Positions 33,098 to 43,979 of a stretch of 64,000 bases of DNA are shown here, piece by piece. The DNA is from Ampullaceana balthica. Its lineage: Eukaryota > Mollusca > Gastropoda > Lymnaeidae. A model generated the notes under the pieces. That model was given only the letters and a program-made list of their open reading frames with translations, searched no databases and was not told the origin of the DNA. Each line of letters opens with the position of its first letter. Positions within the stretch are counted from its first letter, which is position 1. Made by a program: the position numbers and the translations under genes. Location: contig CALYLW010000685.1 in NCBI GenBank assembly GCA_944989445.1, positions 186,001-250,000 of the forward strand. The letters are read 5' to 3'.

Positions 33098-34035
33098 AAC
33101 AATCAAACAAATAAATTGTTTTTGCAAGTCAAAGCGCTTTCACATTAAATATGTACATTTTTAAAAATTAATTTTCTCTTCAGCGGTAGAATTAAGAGTA
33201 AAATTTGAAACAAGTCGACAGTGCACTGTGCCGTGCCAATCTGAATACTTACTGGATTGGAAAGTCTGCATTGTCTATGAAAATGTGTGAGTTTTTAGAG
33301 TTCACTCTTTCTGGATGGCTAGAACTGCTATTAACTCTTTAGTGGATTTGCAAAGTTATTTCTGTTATTTTGAAATGCTGATTGTTCAACACTTTGTGAG
33401 GATCAAAATTATCAATACAATAGTAAATTTAATCCATTTAACTTGAGTCAAGATTGAAGATGAAGAGATATTAAAAACACGGTTCTGAAATTTGGTAATT
33501 TTCATGGGTACTCTTCTGTGTTGCTTAAAATTTGAATAGAATTTTAGTAATGGAACAGTGCTGCTTATTTTTAGGCTTCTGGTCTAAGATGCAAAATGCT
33601 TTAACGCTTGTTAAGTAAAAATACATTTGTCCAGCTTAAGACCACGTGTTTAATCGACAGGTCAGGTCATCAGAATTGTACTAAGCCGGTTCGTGAGTCT
33701 GGGAATGGAGGTGCGTGATAACGGAGATCGGGTTTATGGCAGAGGGCTAAGCTGAGGCCGTGGACGAAAACGTAATTTGTAAGCTTTCCAATGGGCCGTT
33801 AGGCTTGCAGCATCTGGTAGCATTCAGCCCCAGTGTCTGGTAGCATTCAGCCCCAGTGTCTGGTCGCGTTGATGACGTAATGCCCGGCTCTGGGGACTTT
33901 CTCGGTGTAAAATGTTGGTCTCTGCCCGTGTACGACGAATATAAGATGGCTGTACGCGAGAGCTGAATCGAAGTTGTCTTTAAAGCTCGAAATAGATTTT
34001 AAACGAAAAATGATATTAGCATTGATCTGCCTGCA
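33098..34035. other. Unassigned, with a 23-bp duplication
   Basis: GTCTGGTAGCATTCAGCCCC is duplicated in tandem around 33812-33858. The block following it matches 30854-30893. No gene seen. Confidence 0.5.
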
Positions 34036-34134
34036 TATATAAACAGGGTATGAGTTAGCCTAACAGGACGTAACAAAACAGCGAATGTTTGTTACGTCCT
34101 GTCAGGCTAACTCATACCTTTTTAATATGTATAT
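34036..34134. mobile_element. Foldback MITE, short copy (near-perfect hairpin)
   Basis: GGTATGAGTTAGCCTAACAG plus GACGTAACAAA is mirrored by TTTGTTACGTCC plus TGTCAGGCTAACTCATACC, with a short loop around GCGAATG. It shares its arms with 5050-5205. Confidence 0.9.
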
Positions 34135-34338
34135 TTACTAATTTTAAAGACTTGTTGCAGCCTAACCCCCATTATTTTCACTGCAGAGGTGTGACAGGAC
34201 AAATAGAAAGTAACCCCCCTTCCGTGTCATCCACAGTTAATTTTTCGTTTGTGTCCTTTAAATTAAATTATGATCACCGCCATCCGTACATCCCTTGGTG
34301 GACAGCATTTCTTGTTGTATCTCCCATAGGACCCAATG

Positions 34339-35734
34339 GGCTACGTGCTCACGTGACAGATCAGTTCATGGCTACGTGCTCATGTGACAGATCAGTTCAT
34401 GCTAACGTGCTCATGTGACAGATCAGTTCATGGCTACGTGCTCATGTGACAGATCAGTTCATGGCTACGTGCTCATGTGACAGATCAGTTCATGGCTACG
34501 TGCTCATGTGACAGATCAGTTCATGGCTACGTGCTCATGTGACAGATCAGTTCATGGCTACGTGCTCATATGACAGATCAGTTCATGGCTACGTGCTCAT
34601 GTGACAGATCAGTTCATGGCTACGTGCTCATGTGACAGATCAGTTCATGGCTACGTGCTTATGTGACAGATCAGTTCATGTTAACGTGCTCATGAGACAG
34701 ATCAGTTCATGCTAACGTGCTCATGTGACAGATCAGTTCGTGCTAACGTGCTCATGTGACAGATCAGTTCATGCTAACGTGATCATGTGACAGATCAGTT
34801 CATGCTAACGTGCTTATGTGACAGATCAGTTCATGCTAACGTGATCATGTGACAGATCAGTTCATGCTAACGTGCTTATGTGACAGATCAGTTCATGGCT
34901 ACGTGCTCATGTGACAGATCAGTTCATGGCTACGTGCTCATGTGACAGATCAGTTCATGGCTACGTGCTCATGTGTCAGATCAGTTGATGTTAACGTGCT
35001 CATGTGACAGATCAGTTCATAGCTACGTTCTCATGTGACAGATCAGTTCATAGCTACGTTCTCATGTGACTGATAAGTTCATGCTAACGTGCTCATGTGA
35101 CAGATAAGTTCGTGCTAACGTGCTCATGTGACAGATAAGTTCATGGCTACATGCTCATGTGACAGATCATTTCATGCTAACGTGCTCATATGACAGATCA
35201 GTTCATGCTAACGTGCTCATGTGACTGATCATTTCATGCTAACGTGCTCATGTGACAGAACAGTTCATGCTAACGTGCTCATGTGACAGATTATTTCATG
35301 CTAACGTGCTCATGTGACAGATAAGTTCATGCTAACGTGCTCATGTGACAGATCATTTCATGCTAACGTGCTCATGTGACAGATCAGTTCATGCTAACGT
35401 GCTCATATGACAGATCAGTACAGCCTAACGTGCTCATGTGTCAAATCAGTTCATGGCTACATGCTCATGTGACAGATCAGTTCATGCTAATGTGCTCATG
35501 TGACAGATCAGTTCATGCTAACGTGCTCATGTGACAGATCATTTCATGCTAACGTGCTCATGTGACAGATCAGTTCATGCTAACGTGCTCATATGACAGA
35601 TCAGTACAGCCTAACGTGCTCATGTGTCAAATCAGTTCATGGCTACATGCTCATGTGACAGATCAGTTCATGCTAATGTGCTCATGTGACAGATCAGTTC
35701 GTGCTAACGTGCTCATGTGACAGATCAGTTCATG
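34339..35734 (+). repeat. 31-bp satellite, about 45 copies with higher-order blocks
   Basis: The unit is GGCTACGTGCTCATGTGACA plus GATCAGTTCAT. Two main variants alternate (GGCTACGTG and GCTAACGTG). A distinctive variant, CAGTACAGCCTAACG, occurs at 35416 and 35602, exactly 186 bp or six units apart, showing a higher-order duplication. It does not code. Confidence 0.97.
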
Positions 35735-35754
35735 GCGTTGAGTATTCAATGACG

Positions 35755-36195
35755 TGTCGTCTGGATGGTGTTTGTGGTTGAATGGTGTGTTCGTCTTAAG
35801 TGGTGTGTGTGCTTGGGTTGATGTGAGTGATTCGAATGGTGTTTGTTATTTTGGATTTTGTGTGTGATATGGATTATGTCTTTGATTGGGATGATGTGTT
35901 TGATTGGGATGATGTGAGTGATTTGAATGATGTGTGTGATTGGGATGATGTGAGTGATTTGAATGATGTGAGTAATTGGGATGATGTGAGTGATTTGAAT
36001 GATGTCTGTGATTGGGATGATGTGAGTGATTTGAATGGTGTGTGTGATTGGCATGATGTGAGTGATTCGAATGATGTGTGTGATTGGTATGTTGTGATTT
36101 ATTTGAATGCTGTGTTTTATTTTGGATGTTGTGTGTGATATGGATTATGTCTTTGATTGGGATGTTGTGAGTGATTGAATGATGTGTGTGAATGG
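35755..36195 (+). repeat. 18/36-bp minisatellite, GATTGGGATGATGTGAGT
   Basis: Half-units GATTGGGATGATGTGAGT and GATTTGAATGATGTGTGT alternate. They form open frames of about 100 codons on both strands, from the period being a multiple of three. It directly follows the 31-bp array. Confidence 0.93.
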
Positions 36196-36284
36196 AAGTG
36201 TGGGTTAGATGTGTCTATAATTGATTAGAGGCTACTATGTCTTTGTGTAAACTGAGTAATATCTATGCTAGAAAATGTGGTCAC

Positions 36285-36420
36285 AAGGATGTGATCATAA
36301 AGATGTTGTCATTAGATGTGGTCATAAAGATGTTGTCATAAGATGTGGTCATAAAGATTTGGTCCCAAAATTGTGGTCACAAGGATATGATAAAAAAAGA
36401 TATGACAAAAAAGATTCGGT
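36285..36420 (+). repeat. Minisatellite, ATGTGGTCATAAAGATGTTG unit
   Basis: Five or six imperfect units of about 14-27 bp (GTGGTCATAAAGATG, TTGTCATAAG). Confidence 0.8.
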
Positions 36421-37268
36421 CACTGGGTTTTGGTGATAAACCAGCTTTGACTTAACCAGTTATTTGAAGAACGCATCGGGGTCTACAACATAACGTGATG
36501 AAACAAAGACGTAAAGAAAACAACAACAACATTTGTTCTCATGTTCCAATTTCATGTTTGGCGGGCCACAGGATTTTAGAATCTCTATTTACCAGACTGT
36601 CTAGGGGAGATTATTGCATTCTTGTTTACAAACATTTTGTGTAAACAGTGGTATCAGCCTCACGGCTTGGCTCTTAAAACGCTGCACAATTTTTGGCCTC
36701 GCTTTGAATCAGCGTTCGATAATCTGATCTTGTCATCAATACATTGTTAGGGGCCAATTTCACGGCAAGTGCTTGTGAACGCTGTTCAATTGTTGAAATT
36801 CTTGAAGCTTTCGGTTTGATTGTAAAGTACAGAGTTAAGAAAACGGGGCAGAAAAAAATAATTATGTTAAATTAAGAAGATTTAATTCCAAAAAAAAATT
36901 AAACATTTTTTTCAACTGTTTTAACATCATTTATTTTTAGATAATTGTTTGGATTATAATTTTTTGGGACATAATTCCCTTGATTGTGCCACTCTAAGCT
37001 CACTTTATAACTCTGTCCTCGCGGAAATTGCCAGATTATGTTTGATTCTCGCTCATTTAATTTGTTTTGATGTACATAATAAAAAACATGCTGTACGAAA
37101 TTTGAAAAAAAAGAAAAAGAAAGACACTGCTTTCTTCCACTCCACTTTTCTGCTTCATTTGTAACACTGTTTAGATTCACTAAACAAAAACCTTGTTTGA
37201 AAAATATTACGTCTTCCAGTTTATATGTGGTTAGCCAACAAGCAATTTCGCCGTTTAGAATCAGTACG
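36421..37268. other. Unassigned
   Basis: No supported feature. The short frames at 36899-37180 are low complexity. Confidence 0.4.
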
Positions 37269-37676
37269 GGGGCTGTCCATAAATGATGTCACGCATCTAA
37301 AAAAAAAGGGGGGGGGGTAAGGGGGTCACACATTTGGGACGATGTGTGACTAGGGGGAGGGGACTATTTAAGAACTGTGACGTCACATAAAAAAAACAAA
37401 AACAAAAAAATGCGCAACTTTAAATTAAAGTTCAACTTAAATATTTAATTGCATACAATATTTATTTAAAGGCGTTGTGAATGGCCTCACGCGTGTTACG
37501 ATATCAGACTGCAGCCTTACATTTAATCCCTACATAAATGACAATAAAACGATTTGAAACATAATCAAATAGGAGGCAGGGTGGGTTTTCAAAGCTTCAT
37601 GACGTCATATTTGAGGTGGTGGGGGGTGGGAGGAGAAATCGGCAAAAATTGCGTGACGTCATTTATGGACGGCCCC
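37269..37676. mobile_element. MITE, GGGGCCGTCC family, long form
   Basis: Ends are GGGGCTGTCCATAAATGATG and, inverted, GGGGCCGTCCATAAATGACG. The interior aligns with 23356-23801. Outside the ends are TAC(G) and TAT, which may be remnants of a 3-bp TAN duplication. Confidence 0.92.
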
Positions 37677-38520
37677 TATTTAAAATATTTCGTTTAAAAA
37701 TTTAAAAACCTAAGTTTGATTTATTTAAAAGACGTTCGTAATTAAAAATACCTCTAACAAAATCCACTTAAGTCCTCATTGTTAAACTACTCGGCTGAAA
37801 CCATTATAGACACAGGAGGTGGCCAACAGCGAACAGGGCCTAATAGGTGAGAAATTATTTAGCTGTTCATAGACAAAGTTATAACAACAGGTCGAAAAAT
37901 CAGAATTTTTTGGCGAATCTAACAGAATATATAAGAAAAACAAGAATTGTAGCAGGAATCCTCGTATCGCTGTTTCTTTATCAGACAAACACATTTCATG
38001 AGTCGGGCTTCTCGTTGTTTGGACAGAGTTGTGGAACGTTGTGAGATCCGGGTATTTGCTAATTAATCTCGCGAGATATTCCCGCCGCTGCAGACGACGA
38101 CAACACCACCACATAGTAAAGCAATCAGGAAGTGAAGGTGGCAGTTGCCTCGCTTAGTTAACAGTTACCGGAACTTTTAGGGAATCAGTAGTTATTAGAA
38201 ATTCTCCAAAGGGAAAAGTCTTGGACATTGTCTTCAAGATAACTCATATCGTGGGATATCTTGCACTTTTATTGTGTCTTTTTTAACGACTAAAATATGG
38301 ACCAGATTTTTCCCCAAATGATTCAGAACTATTTATTTAAATGAAGATATTCTTTAACGCTAGGACATTCTATTAATATCAGGGCGTTCTATTAACAAAA
38401 TGGAACAGATGGAGCAGATAGTAGAAGAATTAGACAAAGCTTCAAAGGTTCTTAATCCGTAATAATAACGTGAATTTGAGCAGGCAACAGAAAGAGGTCC
38501 TGAACAGTAATATGAGTGAC
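37677..38520. other. Unassigned
   Basis: The open frames at 37782-38114 (-) and 37847-38044 (+) have no recognisable domain. Confidence 0.4.
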
Positions 38521-39306
38521 CTAGTGTAACCCGTCAAAAGTGACGGAAGTTTTCAAAATGAATACATTTCAGCTGAAATCTATTAATTTTGAAAAAAAAA
38601 CACCCATCAGAATAATAAATAATGTAATACAGAAATTTATTTATTTTTAAATCCTTTATATTAACTCGTGGTGTCTTCACCCTTGATTGCTTGCTTGATT
38701 GCTTGTCGCCAAAACTTTTGATCGATTTTTAACTTACTTGCTCGTAAGCTAGCGAGCTGAAATTGTACAGGCAGTTTTGTACCAATAATAAAAACGATGT
38801 ATCAAAATTTCAGATCGATCGCATGTACCGTAATTAAATTATTGATTTATCATGTATCATGCTATTTTTTTAGATAGAGTGTAAGGGTGCGCATTATATT
38901 GAACAACCTTTCTGTCGCGCAATTAGGTGCGTATTTTATTGACAACACTTTTTATAAACATATTCCTGATCGGTGCGCATTATATTAAACATGTTTTACG
39001 ACACAACTACAAATTATATATTTTTGGATGGTCTTGCGCTGCGTATTATAATGAACATTATTTTAGTTACGTCTCATACATAATGGATTTATAGTGAAAA
39101 ACTTGTTTTTTAAGGTTTTTTTTAATTATTATTTGATTCATTTATTATCATATTGAACAATTTTATGCGGAACGTTCGAAAAGTGTTATTTTTGGTGCAG
39201 TAATTTTATTATGTTGATCGCAGCGCATAACCTAACAGCATTACAAATTTCGCAGCGCCACCTAGTTACATCCATACATGCAGACAACGGGAAATATGTA
39301 TATTGA
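38521..39306 (-). mobile_element. Non-autonomous Helitron, both ends visible (786 bp)
   Basis: On the minus strand the 5' end is TCAATATACATATTTCCCGT, preceded by A. The 3' end is hairpin CCGTCACTTTTGACGG, then GTTACA and CTAG (38521-38524). The next base is G, not the usual T. Both ends match the short copy at 51547-51835. The interior contains an R1 segment (CAAAATTTCAGATCGATCGC, then TAGTTACGTCTCATACATAA) and no ORF. Internal tandem-type sequence in Helitrons is known from molluscs and other animals. Confidence 0.88.
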
Positions 39307-39482
39307 TAAGAATTCTGGTAATACAACTTAAGGTGAACGTAAACACGACGAGCCAGTGTAATCATTTTAGGAAAATCCCCAGGTTATTGAAATGTTCTAG
39401 ACCTATCATTTATCAGCGGGAATCGTGTCAGACGATGGATAATTCATTGGTGGGATTGTACTGATTACCTCGAGAGTGGAAC
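39307..39482. other. Unassigned spacer
   Basis: No feature seen. Confidence 0.3.
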
Positions 39483-39818
39483 TTGGCACGTGAAACGTTT
39501 GACCACACACAAAGGCTGGTAAATGGCGTGTGGAACGTTTGACCACACAAAGGCTGGTACATGGCGTGTGGAACGTTTGACCAAACAAAGTCTGGTACAT
39601 GGCGCGTGAAACGTTAGACCACACAAAGTCTGAACCTTGGCACGTGAAACGTTTGACCACACAAAATATGGACCTTGGCCCGTGAAACATTTGACCACAC
39701 AAAATCTGGACCTTGGCACGTGAAACGTTTGACCACACAAAATATGGACCTTGGCCCGTGAAACATTTGACCACACAAAATCTGGACCTTGGCACGAAAC
39801 GTTTGACCACAAAAAATA
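39483..39818 (+). repeat. 38-bp minisatellite, nine copies
   Basis: The unit is GTGAAACGTTTGACCACACA plus AAATCTGGACCTTGGCAC with AAAGGCTGGTACATGGCGT variants at the left. The minus-strand frames across it cycle through all three phases (CVVKRFT, VWSNVSR, LCGQTFH), as expected of a non-coding 38-bp period. Confidence 0.95.
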
Positions 39819-40585
39819 AACTTAACAATCACTAGAAAGATTGTGGCTGCGTTTGGAAGAGCTTGGGTTACAACATTAATTCTTGAGCCTTCCTATTGGA
39901 GTATGAGACGTGGCTGGTGAAGTTGAGTTGACGAACCAACCCTTTCTTACCTTGATAACTACCTCACTTGTTTACATAACAGAAACTAACATGTGACCTG
40001 ATGAACGTCTATAATTACAAGAGCGAAGCTGCGCTGCTGACATTAATTAATAACAATATTTCATGTTCAGAATTTTAAGGTCCTAACCAATTACACTGAA
40101 CTTTTCCACGAATCCAACCAATCAAAATGGGGATTTAAAAAACAAATCTAAGCGAATGCATAAGAAATGATATCATCCCACAAATATTTTTAAAAATCCG
40201 TATTTAGTTCATTTTTTAAAAAATCCCTTTTTTAAAATTGCGATCTGATATTACTTAATCGCTATTATTTTCCTTTCATTTATGAAGTTACGTCGATTCT
40301 CAAATAAGCAACGTTCTACAGACGAAAGCGGTAAGGTCAAAATAATTATTGGTCTATATTTCTCGGAGACGTCGGCTTGATAGTCGCATCACTGATGAAA
40401 ATTCCACTGCCCGAAGGAGAGTATTATATATTTTTTTGAGACATGATTTAGTTAAGTGATTGTAATCGATATCAAGAGGGGACCTTTGTCGAAGTGAGTC
40501 CGATCGTAACGATACTTAAACAATTAAAACATTCGATATCTGTCCAAGGGTTTTTACTAACCACGATGTCCACTGTGCTGTGTAC
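39819..40585. other. Unassigned AT-rich sequence
   Basis: No gene or repeat identified. Confidence 0.4.
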
Positions 40586-40657
40586 CAGTGGCGTCACTAG
40601 GGGGGGTGCGGTGGGGGCGAGCCGCCCCGGGTGACACCAACCCTAGTGACGCCTCTG
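40586..40657. mobile_element. 72-bp hAT MITE, perfect 8-bp duplication
   Basis: The element starts CAGTGGCGTCACTAGGG and ends CCCTAGTGACGCCTCTG, so the 17-bp TIRs differ at one position. CTGTGTAC flanks both sides (40578-40585 and 40658-40665). Between the TIRs there are fewer than 40 G/C-rich bases. This is a complete element by its ends and duplication. Confidence 0.95.
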
Positions 40658-40665
40658 CTGTGTAC

Positions 40666-41224
40666 ATCATTGAAATGACCCGCGGTCAGTGATTTAGTGG
40701 TTAACGATTTTATTCTTTAGGTGCAGATTAACAGATAACTGGAAGTATCGTGGTTTTAAATTTAAAAAAAATTAATGTAGCTTTTTAGCTTGGCAGGGTT
40801 ACGTTCTCATTCAAATGTGACGTAATTGCCGAAATGATTTTCTGAAACTAGAAATAAGTCGTGAACACAAAGACTAACCTAATTCGTCACGCACACCCAA
40901 GTACATATACACACATATACACATCGATTGATGCAGGCATACACATACTGTGTACCCACATGATCACATACACAAAAGATGGGATTGATGAAGAATTAAC
41001 AAAATTTAATTCGAAAGATAAGACAATTGAAAGAAATATTACATGAGCAAAATTTTTCAAGCGTGTTCTTTTCTTTATTTTCATGCATTAACGCCTTAAC
41101 CATAAAACGATATAATAAATCAAATATTTATGTGAACGATTAGAAGTGGGTGTCCATTATATATTTCTTAAATCAACTTCGAAATCTTGTCTCTGTGTCT
41201 CTCGCTCTGTCTGTCGTCATCTCT
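40666..41224. other. Unassigned
   Basis: CACATA-rich simple sequence at 40900-40975. No gene seen. Confidence 0.4.
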
Positions 41225-41695
41225 TCGTACGTCGGCCGGGCGAAAAAGAAAAGTCACAAGTGACCCACTTTTCCGTGATGCAACCGAGCTGAAATTTGGC
41301 ACATGGACTTGTGTCACCTAACAATGCATCGTATCAAAATTTCAGATCGATCGAACGTACCGTAATTAAATTAATGCATTTTTAGTTTATCTCTATACAA
41401 CGTATGTAATTCAATTTCACAGTTTTGTTTTTTTTTCACGTGACAGTTCAGTTCACGCGTTGACGCCAGCCCGTCGATGTACCGGCGTGCTTTTTTTTTA
41501 CATTTTACGTGTCACACTGAGCTCGGTCCAGCGATCGGTGACCAGACCTCCCCCCCAGGTTATAAAGCAATGGGAAGTTAAGACAGATTCAGTCGGTAAA
41601 TGTTTGTCGCGTTTGAACATAATCAATACTTTTAGTTATGTCTCATATATATGGGATTTATAGTCAAAAACTTTGTTTTTACGGGTTTGTTTTAT
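41225..41695 (+). repeat. Dispersed repeat R1, well-preserved copy
   Basis: Order of blocks: GCCGGGCGAAAAAGAAAAG, CGAGCTGAAATTTGGCACA, ACAATGCATCGTATCAAAAT, TTCAGATCGATCGAACGTAC, TTTTTAGTTTATCTCTATAC, ACATTTTACGTGTCACACTG, TTAGTTATGTCTCATATATA and TTTGTTTTTACGGG. Tandem inverted copies occupy 52570-54720. No coding potential. Confidence 0.85.
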
Positions 41696-42003
41696 TTAAA
41701 CATAATTCTGCTCAATAAGTGAGAGAGAACACATGGATTTCTAAAAACACTTTAAAACGTCCCTCACACACCAAAAAACATGAATCAAACCAACAAACAG
41801 ATGAAATTGTTTAATCCCATGTTCTTTGTTCCCCGACTCTTGATCTCCTTTCAAATGGATTAACTTTGACTAATCTCAACGGAGACAAAGATGAGTCACA
41901 ACATCGCCCAGATTAGACCGAAAAGGAGATGGTCGTGTCAAGATATTAACTTTTGCTGACTTCCAAGTTGCGACCGTCTTTATAATACAGTCTTCACCAC
42001 CAG
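41696..42003. other. Unassigned
   Basis: No feature seen. Confidence 0.35.
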
Positions 42004-42370
42004 TGGAAATAAATAAAGGTAAACACGGATTTTAAAAAAAACAAACGTTTTTATAAGTGGACTATTGATAAAAAAATAATAATTTAATATTTAAACGTTC
42101 ATGTACTTCGATTTAATATGACTAAAAACGTGAGGGCGGGTGTTTGGTATATAAGTTAAAGATTTATAATTTAGAAGGCAAAAGAGAGATCTATAAGTGA
42201 GGTAATGAGTGGACCGCATATGTTAAACCTCATAAGCGCCCGCCCCAAGTTTTTAGTCATATTAAATCAAAGTACATGAACGTTTAAGTTTTAAATTATT
42301 TTCTATTTTTAGTCCACTTCTAAGAACGTGGTTTTTAAGTATTCTTTTTTTTACCTTTATTTATTTTATT
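42004..42370. mobile_element. Foldback element with arms over 100 bp
   Basis: The left arm includes AATAAATAAAGGTAAACACG, ATAAGTGGACTATTGATAAA, TTCATGTACTTCGATTTAAT and GACTAAAAACGTGAGGGCGG. The right arm repeats these inverted (GCCCCAAGTTTTTAGTC, ATTAAATCAAAGTACATGAA, TTTTTAGTCCACTTCTAAGA, TACCTTTATTTATT). The spacer (42160-42240) has no ORF. An inverted, partly truncated copy is at 54394-54650. Confidence 0.88.
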
Positions 42371-42484
42371 CTTTTTAGCACACTAATAAAAACGTGGTTT
42401 TTAAAAAATATTTTTTAACCTCTATTTATTTTACAAAACATCACATCAGCACCCGCCCAACGTTTTAATACCATGGCGATGAGG
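42371..42484. repeat. Partial extra copy of the foldback arm end
   Basis: ACTAATAAAAACGTGGTTTT followed by TTTTTTAACCTCTATTTATT repeats the outer part of the right arm just before it. Confidence 0.6.
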
Positions 42485-42765
42485 TCAATGGGTGAACTCG
42501 GCACGTGATATCTAACAACGGCAGACGGATACAGATGCTTATTTAGATATAAACTAAACAATGCATTAATTTAATTACGGTACATTCAATCGATCTGAAA
42601 TTTTGATTCGATGTATTACCATCCAAGATCTATCTGTGGTAAAATTTTGAGCGCTCCAGGACCATCAGAAATGGTTTAATTTTGCGTTGGCAAATCTGAA
42701 AAATTGCGGACAGACAGACAGACAGACACGAAAGCAAGTTAATAAAAACGTGGTAAAAATGTTAG
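42485..42765 (-). repeat. Dispersed repeat R1, partial inverted copy
   Basis: Contains ATATAAACTAAACAATGCAT, TTACGGTACATTCAATCGAT and CTGAAATTTTGATTCGATGT, the reverse of the 41225 blocks, and ends in (CAGA)n. Confidence 0.75.
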
Positions 42766-43231
42766 TTGATATGCAGTTATAACAAATGTAAAAAAAATGA
42801 AGTTACGCTTGTGTTTTGCGTTAATTTCTTCGCACTTTAAGACAATCAGGTGCTCTGAACTTTGCATGCATAAAACATTAGAACAAACAAAAAACAAAAA
42901 CATTTTCTCTGTAAATTTTATTGCGCATCGCAGTCCTTATGACTTAATCAAAGCATATTTAATTCGAAGATGAAGTTTTGCGTGACATCAAAGTCTGTTC
43001 TACAGAAAACTCCTTAGCCGAAAATTTATGGTTAAATACGGGTTAAAATCGGGGGTCCGGGGGGGGGTTAGGGTGGTGGTCTTTTGTAATTTGACTGTGA
43101 TTGATTGACTGTGCATAACTAGAGAGCGGTTGGACCTGTTCCACGGTCCATTTCCTCCATCTACTACGTTTGTCGGCTGTTATCGTCGATCTGTTTCAGC
43201 TCGCTGATTAATTGATTGGTTTTTTAAGGCT
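42766..43231. other. Unassigned
   Basis: A G-run lies at 43058-43070. No gene. Confidence 0.4.
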
Positions 43232-43386
43232 AGCTATATCATGGATACTTGCTCACTCAAACACAGAGGTTAACTATGTCATGGATACTTGCTCACTCAA
43301 ACACAGAGGTTAACTATGTCATGGATACTTGCTCACTCAAACACAGAGGCTAACTATGTCATGGATACTTGCTCACTCAAACACAA
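43232..43386 (+). repeat. 40-bp tandem repeat, four copies
   Basis: CTATGTCATGGATACTTGCT followed by CACTCAAACACAGAGGTTAA repeats with almost no divergence. Confidence 0.97.
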
Positions 43387-43525
43387 CGAGCTGACTTCAA
43401 GCACAGCTTTTGTTTCTTTTGAAATTTTTTATTTTTACTTTTGAGCTCATTTTAAAACTAATCTCCCTCATAAAATATAAGCTCAAGATTTCCAATATGT
43501 TGGCCTGCCATCGCTGTACTAACTA

Positions 43526-43979
43526 CCGTATATACTGGTTCTATAGCCCTTTCGTTCATAAGCCGACCCCCCCTTTCTTTTGGAAGATAATAGTATAAAA
43601 AGTGCGTAACCCGCTCGTAGCGCTATCATAGAAACTAATAAGACAGCGTAAACAAAATGGTAAAAATTTTTTAAAAAAACGAACTACGATCTAAATCGGT
43701 CAAAATTGTAAAAAACAATTTCTTTAAAAATTCACATAAATAGATACAATGAATAAATGAAATAAGTGCAGTTGTTTAATGATATTTTATATCGTCTTTT
43801 AGGGCAGTCGAACCTTGTAGAATGTAGAAAAGGACCTTGATGATCGACAATAACAACACCGATATTTAATGTACATTCAGAAATCACCTATGACCCGCTC
43901 GTAAGCCAACCCCCAAACTTTTCCCCTAGATTTTGTCCCCCCCCAAAAAAAAAGTCGGCCTTAAAACGAGTATATACGG
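43526..43979. mobile_element. TA-flanked MITE (CCGTATATACT ends), uninterrupted copy
   Basis: TIRs CCGTATATACTGGTTCTATA and, inverted, CCGTATATACTCGTTTTAAG, each flanked by TA. The interior aligns with 25349-26938 outside the nested hAT (TCATAAGCCGACCCCCC, GTAGAATGTAGAAAAGGAC, CAACACCGATATT). It represents the state before the hAT insertion in its sister copy. Confidence 0.94.

Noticed and set aside
31449..33164. Three open frames of about 550 codons on both strands
   Set aside because: They are the 21-bp satellite read in frame. The period is a multiple of three and the unit lacks stops, and flanking sequence shows no gene structure.
34339..35734. CRISPR-like array
   Set aside because: Repeats are contiguous with no unique spacers. 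The same applies to every array in the window, and the genome is eukaryotic.
35746..36138. Frames rich in ITHI and DVSDLND
   Set aside because: Artefact of the 18/36-bp minisatellite.
39406..39832. Minus-strand frames of 72-140 codons with WSNVSR / CVVKRFT repeats
   Set aside because: The 38-bp minisatellite cycles through frames. Three overlapping frames carry the same repeat, which a real protein gene would not show.
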